64,000 nt of DNA from Natrinema altunense (GTDB taxonomy: Archaea > Halobacteriota > Halobacteria > Halobacteriales > Natrialbaceae), in the NCBI RefSeq assembly GCF_000731985.1, contig NZ_JNCS01000015.1, positions 1 through 64,000 of the forward strand. The letters are read 5' to 3'. Positions 1 to 9,611 of the stretch are shown one piece after another. Position 1 is the first letter of the stretch; each line of letters opens with the position of its first letter. The notes under the pieces were generated by a model. It had not been told where the DNA came from. It saw nothing but the letters and a program-made list of their open reading frames with translations, and searched no databases. Position numbers and translations under genes: made by a program.

Positions 1-9
1 GTAGTCGTT

Positions 10-176
10 CGAAAGGCGCTCTGCGCCTTTCGTGATGACGAGAGAGCTTTGCTCCCTCGAACCACCCGATGACGACGGCGGGTTCTTCAGCCCGCGAGGT
101 AGCACGGTTCGCCTCACCCGAAGTCTGGCGGGATCTGTGATCCCGCTGACCTCGCGGAACTCTGTTCCGCTTAGTG
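10..176 (-). ncRNA. Hairpin cluster at tnpB 3' end, candidate guide (omega/re) RNA scaffold
   Basis: Five stem-loops lie just downstream of the tnpB stop on its sense strand: 10-32 (10-bp arms, loop TCT), 41-58, about 79-96, 128-146 (8-bp arms, loop TGT) and 154-170 (7-bp arms, loop TCT). In TnpB systems the guide RNA is made from the 3' end of tnpB and the element's right end, and sense overlapping transcripts are known for haloarchaeal IS1341-type elements. Position and structure fit such an RNA; transcription and ends are inferred, not seen. Confidence 0.4.
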
Positions 177-1228
<1,052 letters not shown>

Positions 1229-1322
1229 TACAATTGTAATTGTATATAATATCTTAAATATCTGTTGGAATATCAGGCCGTGCTATTGTCGGTAGTTTGC
1301 GTCACTTAGTGACGGCGCGTAT

Positions 1323-1342
1323 CCACGGCCTAAAGGCCGTGG
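1323..1342. repeat. Left-end palindrome of the IS1341-type element
   Basis: Perfect 8-bp inverted repeat CCACGGCC / GGCCGTGG around TAAA. Together with the weaker GCGTCAC-TTA-GTGACGG hairpin just inside it, it marks the element's left end, upstream of tnpB. Confidence 0.7.
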
Positions 1343-1349
1343 CATTGCG

Positions 1350-2230
1350 CCTGTTCAACCTGTAACGGCGAAGGAGAGCGACGAACTCGTGGTCTTCACT
1401 GCGAGAGACGGTGCGTACCGGGAGCGGATCGGAATCGAGGGCACCGGTCTCGGCGAGTTTCAGCGCCCGAACGAGGTGTTCGTCATCGACGACCTCGCCG
1501 TCGTCGTCGAACGCGACAACCGGCGCATCCAGGTAATCCGGCTGCCCGATCGCACCCCTCTCGGAACGTTCGGCCAGGCCCGCCTGCGCAAGCCGTATGG
1601 CTGTACGGTCTTCCGGAGCTATTTCGGCTACGAACTGTTCGTGACCGACGATTACGACGCCAGTGCCGTCTCGGAACTGGACGAGCGCGTCAAACACTAT
1701 CGGTTCACAGTGACGGAAACCGGCATCGATGCGAGCCACGTCAACACGTTCGGCGCAACCGAGAAACCGGGAGCGCTCTCCGAAGTGGAGACGATCTACG
1801 CCGATCCGGCGTCCAACCGGCTCGCGATTGCCGACGAACGAGCGTCGTCGATCAAGCTGTACGATCTCGCCGGGAACTTCGTTTCCGTCGGGCCGACGGT
1901 GTTCGACGCCGATCCGGAGGGGATCGACCTGTACACCGACGACGAGGACGGGTACTGGCTGTGTACCGACCAGATCGACGAACGCAGTCGGTTCCACGTC
2001 TTCGACCGCGACTCGTTCGACCATCGGGCGACGTTCCGTGGCGAACGGACCGCTGATACGGACGGCGTCTGGCTCACCCAACAGGAGTTCGGCCCGTTCT
2101 CCGAGGGCGCGTTCTTCGCAGTTCATGCCGACCGCTCGGTCTCGGCGTTCGACTGGGAGGACATCGAAGCGATCGTCGACGACGAGACGAGCGGCCACGC
2201 GGCTGATCGATCCACGATCGGCCACCCGGC
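1350..2230 (+). pseudogene. 3-phytase (beta-propeller) remnant, 5' end removed by the IS element
   Basis: The frame matches the C-terminal half of beta-propeller phytases: GEFQRPNEVFVIDDLAVVVE, then ADPEGIDLYTDDEDGYW, DTDGVWLTQQEFGPFSEGAF and a final FDWEDI. These enzymes release phosphate from phytate outside the cell. Here there is no signal peptide and none of the N-terminal propeller blades; the frame is open straight back into the insertion element with only a GTG at 1389 as possible start. The homology ends near 2190, but the frame runs on to 2504 through rnhB as an Arg/Ser-rich tail, so the original stop also seems lost (a one-base shift gives TGA near 2200). I infer a dead gene; the missing 5' part may lie left of the window. 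Confidence 0.7.
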
Positions 2231-2272
2231 CGAGTCACAACCGTTTTGCCTTCGCCCTTCGAGCGGACGGGT

Positions 2273-2941
2273 ATGCCCTTCGGCGTCGACGAAGCGGGAA
2301 AAGGCCCAGCCCTGGGGTCGATGTTCGCCGCAGCCGTCCACCTCGAGGACCCGGACGCTCTTCCAGACGGGATCAGGGACTCGAAACGGCTCACACCCGA
2401 CCGACGCGAGGAACTGGCGGCGATCCTCCGCACCGACGATCGAATCGCGATCGGCGTCGCCGAGATCACACCCGCCCGGATCGACGATCCGGGGACCGAC
2501 ATGAACTCGCTGGCGGTCGAAGCGCACGCGACCGCGATCGACGACGCGATCGGGAGCGTCGGGTCGGCTGCAGCCGCAGGCGATCGTCCATCGGGGCTCT
2601 GCGACGCCTGCGACACCGACGCCGACCGATTCGCCAGGCGCGTCGCCGACGCCTGCTCGGTCGAGATCGACGTCGACGCCCGCCACGGTGCCGACGACGA
2701 CGCACCGCTGGTCGGCGCGGCCAGCATCGTCGCCAAGGTCGACCGCGACGCGCACATCGCCGCGCTGGCCGACGAGTACGGCCCGATCGGCAGTGGCTAC
2801 CCGGGCGACTCGACCACCCGCGAGTTCCTCGCGTCCTACGTCGACGAGCACAGTTCCCTCCCGCCGTTCGCGCGGGAGTCGTGGTCGACCTGCGAGGACG
2901 CGCTCGCTGCGGCCGAACAGACCGGGCTCGAGCAGTTTTAG
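2273..2941 (+). CDS. rnhB: Ribonuclease HII
   Basis: 222 aa. RNase HII cuts RNA strands and single ribonucleotides in RNA-DNA duplexes using two metal ions. The N-terminus GVDEAGKGPALGSM carries the family Asp-Glu pair and the G-K-G loop (G-R-G in most bacteria). Further conserved acidic positions lie in IRDSKRLTP and in DARHGADDD, followed by GAASIVAKVDRD. An upstream start at 2246 would add nine residues, but the ATG at 2273 puts the catalytic Asp at residue 5, as usual in archaea. It overlaps the run-on tail of the broken phytase frame. Confidence 0.93.
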   Translation: MPFGVDEAGKGPALGSMFAAAVHLEDPDALPDGIRDSKRLTPDRREELAAILRTDDRIAIGVAEITPARIDDPGTDMNSLAVEAHATAIDDAIGSVGSAAAAGDRPSGLCDACDTDADRFARRVADACSVEIDVDARHGADDDAPLVGAASIVAKVDRDAHIAALADEYGPIGSGYPGDSTTREFLASYVDEHSSLPPFARESWSTCEDALAAAEQTGLEQF

Positions 2942-2998
2942 TGCCGGTTCGGCGTCGACCCGTAGCGCTCAAGACGATCGCCGACCTGTAGAAGACCA

Positions 2999-3652
2999 GT
3001 GGGACGAGAGTTGGCTATCGCACTGTTCGTCGATCCGTTCGCCGTGATGAACGCGATCGGGCTCGTCGCGTTCGCACTGGTCGGGGCGACCAAAGCGATC
3101 CGGGAGGAGTTCGACCTGTTCGGCGTCGCCGTCGTCGGACTCGTCACGGCGTTTGCCGGCGGGGCGACGCGGGACATCCTGGTCAATCGGGTGCCGTTAG
3201 CGCTCCAGTCGCCGGTCGAGATCGCCCTCGGCGTGTTCGGCGTCGCGCTGGCGATCGGGGTGAGCGTCGCCCTCGAGTCGGCCGACGACCATCCGATCAC
3301 GCTGGTTTCCGACGCCGTCGGACTCGCCGCGTTTACCACGACCGGGGCCATCGTCGCGACCGGCGTCGGCGTCTCGGGCTTCGGCGTCGTCACGATCGCG
3401 ACGATCAACGCGGTCGGCGGCGGGGCGTTCGCGGACATCCTACTGGACCGGTCGCCGTTCATTCTGCTCGAGGACTTCTATGCGAGTTGTGCGGTGCTCG
3501 GCGGCGGGACGTACTGGGTCGTCACCCTGTTGGGCGGCTCCGGTAGCGTCGCCGCGGCGATCTGTGCGGCGGTGACGGTCGGAACGCGCATCGCCGCCGT
3601 CACCTACGGCTGGACGCTCCCGACGGCGCAGGTGCTCCGGACGAGCGCGTGA
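2999..3652 (+). CDS. TRIC cation channel / UPF0126 (YadS-YicG type) membrane protein
   Basis: 217 aa, GTG start. Seven hydrophobic segments in two similar halves. The paired Gly-rich motifs GGATRDIL (near residue 57) and GGGAFADILL (near residue 142) are the signature of the UPF0126/TRIC fold, whose relatives are trimeric intracellular cation channels and a bacterial glycine transporter. Fold and membrane location are well supported; the substrate is not known. It ends 35 bases before an opposite-strand small membrane gene. Confidence 0.8.
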   Translation: MGRELAIALFVDPFAVMNAIGLVAFALVGATKAIREEFDLFGVAVVGLVTAFAGGATRDILVNRVPLALQSPVEIALGVFGVALAIGVSVALESADDHPITLVSDAVGLAAFTTTGAIVATGVGVSGFGVVTIATINAVGGGAFADILLDRSPFILLEDFYASCAVLGGGTYWVVTLLGGSGSVAAAICAAVTVGTRIAAVTYGWTLPTAQVLRTSA

Positions 3653-3687
3653 GCGACAATCGAGCGCCGAGTCGGTCCGGCAGCCGG

Positions 3688-4032
3688 TCAGTTCGCACGC
3701 CAGATCGCATAGCCGTAACAGCCGAGCCCGAGAAGCACCAGCAGCGACGAGAGCCCGTCGACGACGGCCGACTGCGTAAGGACGGCACCGACGGTCAACA
3801 CGCCGCCCGCGACGAGACAGCCCGCGGCCGCGGTCAGCGCTGACCGCGGTGCCGGCCGCTGCCCGTACAGCATCGCCCCCACGGCGATCGCGACGATCCC
3901 GAAGCCGAGTTGTGTGACGGTCGCCGCCAGCGGATCGTTCGTGATCGTCGCGTAGGCGAACACGGCGAAGTACCCCAGAATGAGGCCGGTAACCGCTCGA
4001 GAGCGGGTCGTCGATCCGGCAGTCAGTTCCAT
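3688..4032 (-). CDS. Small four-helix membrane protein, unknown function
   Basis: 114 aa with four hydrophobic helices (about residues 14-31, 37-55, 65-83, 88-108) and short charged ends, MELTAGSTTRSR and WRAN. No motif I can link to a function. Base composition and codon use match the neighbours. It converges on the TRIC-like gene, and about 190 bases without a gene lie upstream. Confidence 0.65.
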   Translation of the reverse strand: MELTAGSTTRSRAVTGLILGYFAVFAYATITNDPLAATVTQLGFGIVAIAVGAMLYGQRPAPRSALTAAAGCLVAGGVLTVGAVLTQSAVVDGLSSLLVLLGLGCYGYAIWRAN

Positions 4033-4223
4033 GCGTCATCAACCCGTTCCCGACCCTTAGCAGTTGTTACAAAGACGGTTCCCTGGCACTATCTATTCAG
4101 CACCTCAACTGGCGGTTGTTCGTTACGTGACTGGGACGATCGCTGTGTGCTTCCGATGACGGTGGAATCGGCACGAAAAATCGCGCTGCAGACTGCAGAC
4201 CGACATCGTGCTTGCAACGACCC

Positions 4224-5216
4224 CTAGCCTTCGAGGGGTTCCGCCCACTCGAGCCCGATCCCTTCGTGGACGACGAACTCGAGGGCGTTGATCAGGTAGT
4301 GGGCGACGACGACGACCAGGAGGCTTCCGGTGACGATGAAGACGGCCGCGAGGACGAACCCGAGGAGTCCGGTGACGACGACGCCGACCGGGCCCTGCAT
4401 GCCGTGGCCGAGCGCGAACGCGATCGAGGAACCGACCGCGAGCAGCCACGGCGAGACTCCGTAGCCGGCGGCGGGGACGCCGATCAGCGCCGCTCGGAAG
4501 AGGAACTCCTCGAAGAAGGCGATGATCGGGAGCACGCCCAGCAACAGGACGAGCCAGCCCGCGAGCGAGTCGGGAGACAACAGCTCCCGAAGGGCCTCGT
4601 CGTGGTCGAATCCGACGCGGGTCGCCGCCGCCCCAGCGAGTTCGTTCGCGACGTAGAAGACGCATCCGGCTGCCGTCCCCCAGAGCAGCCCCGTTCGGAG
4701 GTACGCGACGGACAATTCGATCCCCAGTGCCGCGGCCGGAACGGCGGTGTAGATCGCGGCGCCGAGTAACACGAGCGCGAACAGGCCTTGCGAGAAGGCG
4801 ACGTTCGCGAGGACCAGCCCGGTCGACAGCGAGTCCGGATCGACGCCACGGTCGGCCGGCCGTCGCCGTCCGGGCGTCTCGAGCGACACGTCACGTGGAT
4901 CGCCCGCGGCGTCGGACTGGGCATCGGCGAAACGGTCGTCTCGCGTCGATTCGCTGTCCCTCGCGACGGCCGGCCGCTCACCCCCGTTCGAACCGGCCGC
5001 CGGCTCGGCGTCTCGCGGCTGTGAGTTGCCCGGCCCGTCGCCCGTCTCGGCGGCGGTCGTCGTGTTCGCCCGGGGGTCGCCGTCGCTCGGATCGGGATCG
5101 CCGTCGCTCGGATCGGGATCGCCGTCGGTAAACGCGGACTGTGTCAGGTGCGATAAAACGAGCAGGAGCGCGAGGACGACGCCGGTGATGCCGACGAACG
5201 TCGCCCACTGCGGCAT
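4224..5216 (-). CDS. CPBP family intramembrane glutamic endopeptidase
   Basis: 330 aa. One N-terminal membrane helix, a long hydrophilic stretch rich in Asp, Pro and Ser (about residues 30-130, including DPDPSDG repeated in tandem), then a multi-helix domain with FEEFLFRAAL (the EExxxR motif), GHGMQG and HYLINALEF, the four conserved CPBP motifs. The family includes eukaryotic Rce1 and bacterial immunity proteins. The start codon directly abuts the lonB stop, so it is likely co-transcribed and coupled with the membrane protease LonB, suggesting a shared role in membrane-protein turnover (inference). Confidence 0.88.
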   Translation of the reverse strand: MPQWATFVGITGVVLALLLVLSHLTQSAFTDGDPDPSDGDPDPSDGDPRANTTTAAETGDGPGNSQPRDAEPAAGSNGGERPAVARDSESTRDDRFADAQSDAAGDPRDVSLETPGRRRPADRGVDPDSLSTGLVLANVAFSQGLFALVLLGAAIYTAVPAAALGIELSVAYLRTGLLWGTAAGCVFYVANELAGAAATRVGFDHDEALRELLSPDSLAGWLVLLLGVLPIIAFFEEFLFRAALIGVPAAGYGVSPWLLAVGSSIAFALGHGMQGPVGVVVTGLLGFVLAAVFIVTGSLLVVVVAHYLINALEFVVHEGIGLEWAEPLEG

Positions 5217-7373
5217 TTACTGCGGGCTCGGGTTCGACCCGCTGGCGGAGCCGACGGTACCCTGATCGAACGCCGTCCCGGTGATCGACTTGAGACGGTC
5301 GACCAGCGAGTCCTTCTTCGGTTCGCCCATCAGGGCGACGTCCAAGACCTCGCTGATGTTCGCACAGGGGATGATCTCGATCATGTCCTCGTACTCCTCT
5401 TCGATCATCACGTCCTGTTCGTTCGCTTCAGGGATGATGACCTTCGTACAACCGGCCTTGGCGGCGGCCTCGATCTTGTGGGTCACCCCACCGACCGGGA
5501 GGACGTCACCACGCACCGACAGCGAGCCGGTCATCGCGACCGACTGGTCGACCGGGATGTTCTCCAGTGCCGAGATGACGGCGGTCGCGACCGTGATGGA
5601 AGCAGAGTCGCCGTCGACGCCCTGTTGGCCGGCCTGGACGAACTGGATGTGGATGTCCTTTTCCGAGAGGTCGACGTCGGAGAACTTCTTGATGATCGCG
5701 GAGACGTTCTGGACGGACTCCTCGGCCATCTCCTGGAGCTTACCGGTGGCGATGACCTGCCCGCCGCCCTGTGCGGGGGCGATTTCGGCCATGACCGGCA
5801 GCATGATGCCCGAGTCCTCGCCCATGACGGCGAGGCCGTTGACGCGGCCTTCGACGCCGCCCTCGTTGACCTGCAGCTCGTAGTCCTTGCGGCGCTCGAT
5901 ATAGTCGTCGGCGAGCTGTTGCTCGATCGACCGCGAGCGTTTCTTCGCCTGCAAGACGTCGTCACGGGTGGTGTACTCGCGATCCTCCGCGCGGGCGATG
6001 TCGCCCGCGACGCGGACCAACCCGCCGAGGCTGCGGAACAGCAGCGTGAGGTGGTTCTTGCGGCCCGAACGGCGTTTCGCCTCGAGGATGAGTTCCTCGA
6101 CGGCGTCGTCGGTGAAGTGGGGCAGGCGGCCGTCGCGTTCGACCTCCTGGGCGATGAAGCGGGCGTACTTGCGCCGCATTTCGGGGGTGTCCTCGATGGT
6201 GTCGTCCATGTAGACCTCGTAGCCGTACCCTTTGATCCGGTTGCGGAGCGCGGGGTGCATGTTCTCCATGGCGTCGAGGTTCCCGGCGGCGACCATGATG
6301 AAGTCACAGGGGACGGGTTCGGTCTGGACCATCGCGCCCGAGGAGCGCTCGGACTGGCCCGTGATGGCGAACTCGCCTTCCTGGATGGCCGTCATCAGCT
6401 TCTGCTGGGTCCGGATGTCGAGCGTGTTGATCTCGTCGACGAACAGCACGCCCTTGTTGGACTTGTGGATCGCGCCCGGTTCGACGCGGTCGTGGCTCGG
6501 CGTCTCCATGCCGCCGGACTGGAAGGGGTCGTGGCGGACATCACCGAGCAGTGCGCCGGCGTGGGCACCGGTCGCGTCCTCGAAGGGTGCGACGCGCTGA
6601 TCGCCGTTGTTGACGATCATGTTGGGCACCATTGCATCCGTGCCACGAGAGGTGTAGCGGAAGATCAGCCAGATGATCCCTGCTGCGAGAATGCCAAGCA
6701 GGATTTGTCCGCCTACCAGAAGCGCATACCCGATGACGACGGCAATAATGATCCACATCAGAATCGATCGCATCTGGTTGCGCTTGCGGGCTTCTTCCTT
6801 GTGGGCGTCGATGATCTGTTCGCCCTTTCCGGCGGGAACGGTTCGGACCTTCGGCTCGTTGCCGTCGTCGGGATTGTGGTAGACTAAAACGTCCTGAAGA
6901 TCCTCCTTCGGAAGCAGTTGGCTCATCGCCTTCGCCAGCATCGACTTACCGGTCCCCGGCGAACCGATCATCATGACGTGCCGGCGCTGCTTCGCCGCCT
7001 TGATAATGATATCTCGCGCTTCGTCCTGACCGATGACCTGATCGACGAGCCGATCGGGGACTTCGATGTCCTCGGTCGAATCGATCTTCAGACCGCCCAG
7101 CAGATCGTCCTCGGCGATCTCCTCGTCGACCTCGACGCCTGGATCGACCTCGACGGTACTCCCGAGGTCCTCGACGGTCTCGATGTCGTCGTCCTCGTCG
7201 GACGACGGCTCGAGTTCGTCGATCGGATCGTCGACGTCGTTGCGACGGTCACCGTCCTCCTCGAGCGGCGACCGGTCTCCCTGACGCTCGGGCTGTTCGA
7301 CGGGGTCAGTCCCGTCGGAAGCAGTGTCCGAAGCGTCTTCGGGAGGGTCGTCAACGTTCGTATCGTTACTCAT
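5217..7373 (-). CDS. lonB: ATP-dependent protease LonB (archaeal, membrane-anchored)
   Basis: 718 aa. Order: acidic disordered N-terminus (1-100), AAA+ domain with Walker A GSPGTGKS near residue 137 and Walker B GVLFVDEINT, two membrane helices inserted in the AAA+ domain, helical domain, and a C-terminal Lon protease domain with the Ser-Lys dyad in DGDSASITVATA and CTKVIIPEAN. Known role: membrane-bound quality-control protease, essential in Haloferax volcanii, where it controls carotenoid synthesis through phytoene synthase turnover. About 285 bases without a gene lie upstream; a TATA-like AGTATATC lies about 45 bases ahead on the minus strand. Confidence 0.96.
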   Translation of the reverse strand: MSNDTNVDDPPEDASDTASDGTDPVEQPERQGDRSPLEEDGDRRNDVDDPIDELEPSSDEDDDIETVEDLGSTVEVDPGVEVDEEIAEDDLLGGLKIDSTEDIEVPDRLVDQVIGQDEARDIIIKAAKQRRHVMMIGSPGTGKSMLAKAMSQLLPKEDLQDVLVYHNPDDGNEPKVRTVPAGKGEQIIDAHKEEARKRNQMRSILMWIIIAVVIGYALLVGGQILLGILAAGIIWLIFRYTSRGTDAMVPNMIVNNGDQRVAPFEDATGAHAGALLGDVRHDPFQSGGMETPSHDRVEPGAIHKSNKGVLFVDEINTLDIRTQQKLMTAIQEGEFAITGQSERSSGAMVQTEPVPCDFIMVAAGNLDAMENMHPALRNRIKGYGYEVYMDDTIEDTPEMRRKYARFIAQEVERDGRLPHFTDDAVEELILEAKRRSGRKNHLTLLFRSLGGLVRVAGDIARAEDREYTTRDDVLQAKKRSRSIEQQLADDYIERRKDYELQVNEGGVEGRVNGLAVMGEDSGIMLPVMAEIAPAQGGGQVIATGKLQEMAEESVQNVSAIIKKFSDVDLSEKDIHIQFVQAGQQGVDGDSASITVATAVISALENIPVDQSVAMTGSLSVRGDVLPVGGVTHKIEAAAKAGCTKVIIPEANEQDVMIEEEYEDMIEIIPCANISEVLDVALMGEPKKDSLVDRLKSITGTAFDQGTVGSASGSNPSPQ

Positions 7374-7667
7374 AGAACTCTGTTCGGTATCTGGTTCGAA
7401 GGGATTGCGACTGATATACTTTCTCCATGCGGAGGATGGTGTCAGTCGGTGATACCGGGCGGAACAGCGGTCGACAGCGGAAAGCAGCCAGTGGGACCGG
7501 TTCGTTTAATACAGTATTGCTCGAGAAGGAATATATAGTTACCTGATCGGTCTCCGTCGAGCAGCGTCAGGGTCGGCGGAACGTCGGCAGGGATCGATCG
7601 GGACGCCGACCGCTCGGCTCGAGGTGAACTCGCCACCCTTAAGCGCCGCGCCCGTGCAGTGACCGGC

Positions 7668-8186
7668 ATGACTCGGGGGTTCTACATCGGTCGCTTTCAG
7701 CCCTTTCACAACGGCCATCGGAACATGGTCGAGCGGATCGCCGCGGACGTCGACGAACTCGTCCTCGGGATCGGAAGCGCCGACGATTCGCATACCGTCC
7801 GGAACCCGTTTACGGCGGGCGAACGGATCATGATGATCACGAAATCGCTCGTCGAGTTCGATCTCGTCACCTACGCCGTCCCGATCGAGGACCTCGAACG
7901 CAACTCGGTGTGGGTCAGCCACGTCCAGAGCATGAGTCCCGACTTCGACGTCGCCTACTCGAACAACCCACTCGTGATCCAACTCTTCCGCGAAGCCGAC
8001 ATCGAGATCCGGCAGTCGCCGATGTTCAACCGCGAGGTTCTCGAGGGGTCGGAGGTCCGCGAGCGGATGATCACGGGCGGCGACTGGGAGTCGCTCGTCC
8101 CCGAACCGGTCGTCGACGTCGTCGAGGAGATGAACGGGATCGAACGCATCCAGATGGTCAGCGACTCGGACTCGAACGGGGACTGA
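7668..8186 (+). CDS. nadM: Nicotinamide-nucleotide adenylyltransferase
   Basis: 172 aa. Joins NMN and ATP to make NAD+. The N-terminal GRFQPFHNGH is the archaeal NMNAT nucleotidyltransferase signature (GxFxPxHxGH), and the ISSxR-like region is NREVLEGSEVRERM. A GTG at 7659 would add three residues; the ATG at 7668 (MTRGFYIGRF) fits archaeal homologues better. Followed 79 bases later by the SAM-hydrolase-like gene on the same strand. Confidence 0.94.
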   Translation: MTRGFYIGRFQPFHNGHRNMVERIAADVDELVLGIGSADDSHTVRNPFTAGERIMMITKSLVEFDLVTYAVPIEDLERNSVWVSHVQSMSPDFDVAYSNNPLVIQLFREADIEIRQSPMFNREVLEGSEVRERMITGGDWESLVPEPVVDVVEEMNGIERIQMVSDSDSNGD

Positions 8187-8265
8187 CGCGGGACACGAAC
8201 ACGGGTGCCGAGCGACCGCCACCGAATCCCCGCTGTCTTTGGGTGCTCACGCCGTACGGCCGACC

Positions 8266-9084
8266 ATGATTACGCTCGCGTCCGACTTCGGTACGCCGTA
8301 TCCGGCGGCGATGAAGGGCGTACTGGGACAGCGGACGGATGCTAGAGTCGTCGACGTCGCGCACGATTTTCCGCGGCAGGACGTTCGAACGGCGGCGTTC
8401 TGGCTTCGCGAGGTGTTGCCGTACTTCCCCCCGGCAACCCACCTCGTCGTGATCGATCCCGGCGTCGGGACCGAGCGGGCCGCGCTGGTGCTCCGTGCCG
8501 GCGATCACACGCTCGTGGGCCCGGATAACGGCGTTTTGTGCCCCGCGGCGCGGCGACTCGCGGGCGGCGACGACGGCGAACGCGAGGCGTACGTGATCGA
8601 CGAGGACGAGGTCGGTCCCGTGAACCCGACGATACCGTCGCAGCCGAGCGAACACGGCTCACCGCGGAGTAACACCTTTCACGGGCGGGACGTCTTCGCT
8701 CCCGCTGCCGCCGCCGTTCACGACGCCGAGAGCGATGCGCTCGGCTCGCTCACGTGTCTCGAGTCGGGGTCCGTCGGGGTCGACCTCGAGCTTCCGACAG
8801 CCGATCTCGAGGAACACCGTGCAGTCGGCGAGGTGATGGTCGTCGACGGGTTCGGGAACGCGATCACGAACGTGCCCGGGTCGTTCCTCGACGGCCGGAC
8901 CCGGGTCCTGGTAAACGGCGACCCGGTTCCGGTCGGCGAGACCTTCGCGGCCGTTTCCGTGGGTGCTCGACTCGCGACCGTCGGCAGCCACGGGTACGTG
9001 GAACTCGACGTCAATCGGGGCCGCGGCGAGGAGGCGTTCGGCCTCGCGCCCGGCGATCGAGTCGTCCTCGAAACGCCCTCGTGA
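8266..9084 (+). CDS. SAM hydroxide adenosyltransferase (DUF62 family)
   Basis: 272 aa. Starts MITLASDFG; the DFG Asp, the IDPGVGTER loop, VGPDNGVL and FHGRDVFAPAA are the SAM-binding signatures of the chlorinase/fluorinase-like DUF62 fold. Characterised archaeal members hydrolyse S-adenosylmethionine to adenosine and methionine with hydroxide as nucleophile. The second domain has the DGFGNAITN motif. The 9-residue upstream extension from 8239 is not supported. It follows nadM, a pairing that suggests linkage with adenosine-nucleotide metabolism (inference). Confidence 0.88.
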   Translation: MITLASDFGTPYPAAMKGVLGQRTDARVVDVAHDFPRQDVRTAAFWLREVLPYFPPATHLVVIDPGVGTERAALVLRAGDHTLVGPDNGVLCPAARRLAGGDDGEREAYVIDEDEVGPVNPTIPSQPSEHGSPRSNTFHGRDVFAPAAAAVHDAESDALGSLTCLESGSVGVDLELPTADLEEHRAVGEVMVVDGFGNAITNVPGSFLDGRTRVLVNGDPVPVGETFAAVSVGARLATVGSHGYVELDVNRGRGEEAFGLAPGDRVVLETPS

Positions 9085-9123
9085 CGGCTCCGTGGGAGTG
9101 AAACGCCGCGGTGGACCCCCGAC

Positions 9124-9495
9124 TCAATCACCGGTCGGATCGGCGGGTGTCCGGGCCGGATCGATCACGAGTTCGCCGTCGGCACGGACCGTGACGACAC
9201 ACTGCGAAAACGTGAACGTGATCGACCCGTCGCCGGCGCGGGAGTCGGCACCGCGCCAGTGAACGAAGAGGGCGTTCAGCGCGTCCGGTTCGACGCACTC
9301 GGAGAGCGCCTCGAGATCGTCCGGTTCGAGCCCGAGCACCGACGAGACGGTCATGAGGAGTGCCGTACTCACCGGCTCGTACGCGCCGTCCTCACACCAC
9401 GTGTGGTAGGTGCCACGGTCGTCGTCGTAGTAGACCGTGCGGCCGTCAGTGGCGGCGATCGGCGTCAGTGTGTCTCGCGGAGCAGTGCCGGACAT
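9124..9495 (-). CDS. HalOD1 output-domain protein
   Basis: 123 aa. The domain fills residues 30-115: VSTALLMTVSSVLG, LEPDDLEALSECVEPDALNA, then ITFTFSQCVVTV, the pattern of the haloarchaeal HalOD1 output domain found alone or behind receiver domains. Its molecular partner is unknown. It stands alone in opposite orientation to nadM/DUF62 and downstream of the thermosome gene, with an AT-rich 116-base region in front. A second, shorter HalOD1 protein is at 54053-54271. Confidence 0.75.
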   Translation of the reverse strand: MSGTAPRDTLTPIAATDGRTVYYDDDRGTYHTWCEDGAYEPVSTALLMTVSSVLGLEPDDLEALSECVEPDALNALFVHWRGADSRAGDGSITFTFSQCVVTVRADGELVIDPARTPADPTGD

Positions 9496-9611
9496 AACAC
9501 TTCTAACTGGTGGGTATTAACACTTAACACTATTGGCTAATCGTGATGACTACCGGGACAACAGCGCTCGAAAAAAGTGTGCGTTCGAAGCGGAAACCGC
9601 GAACAGCGACG

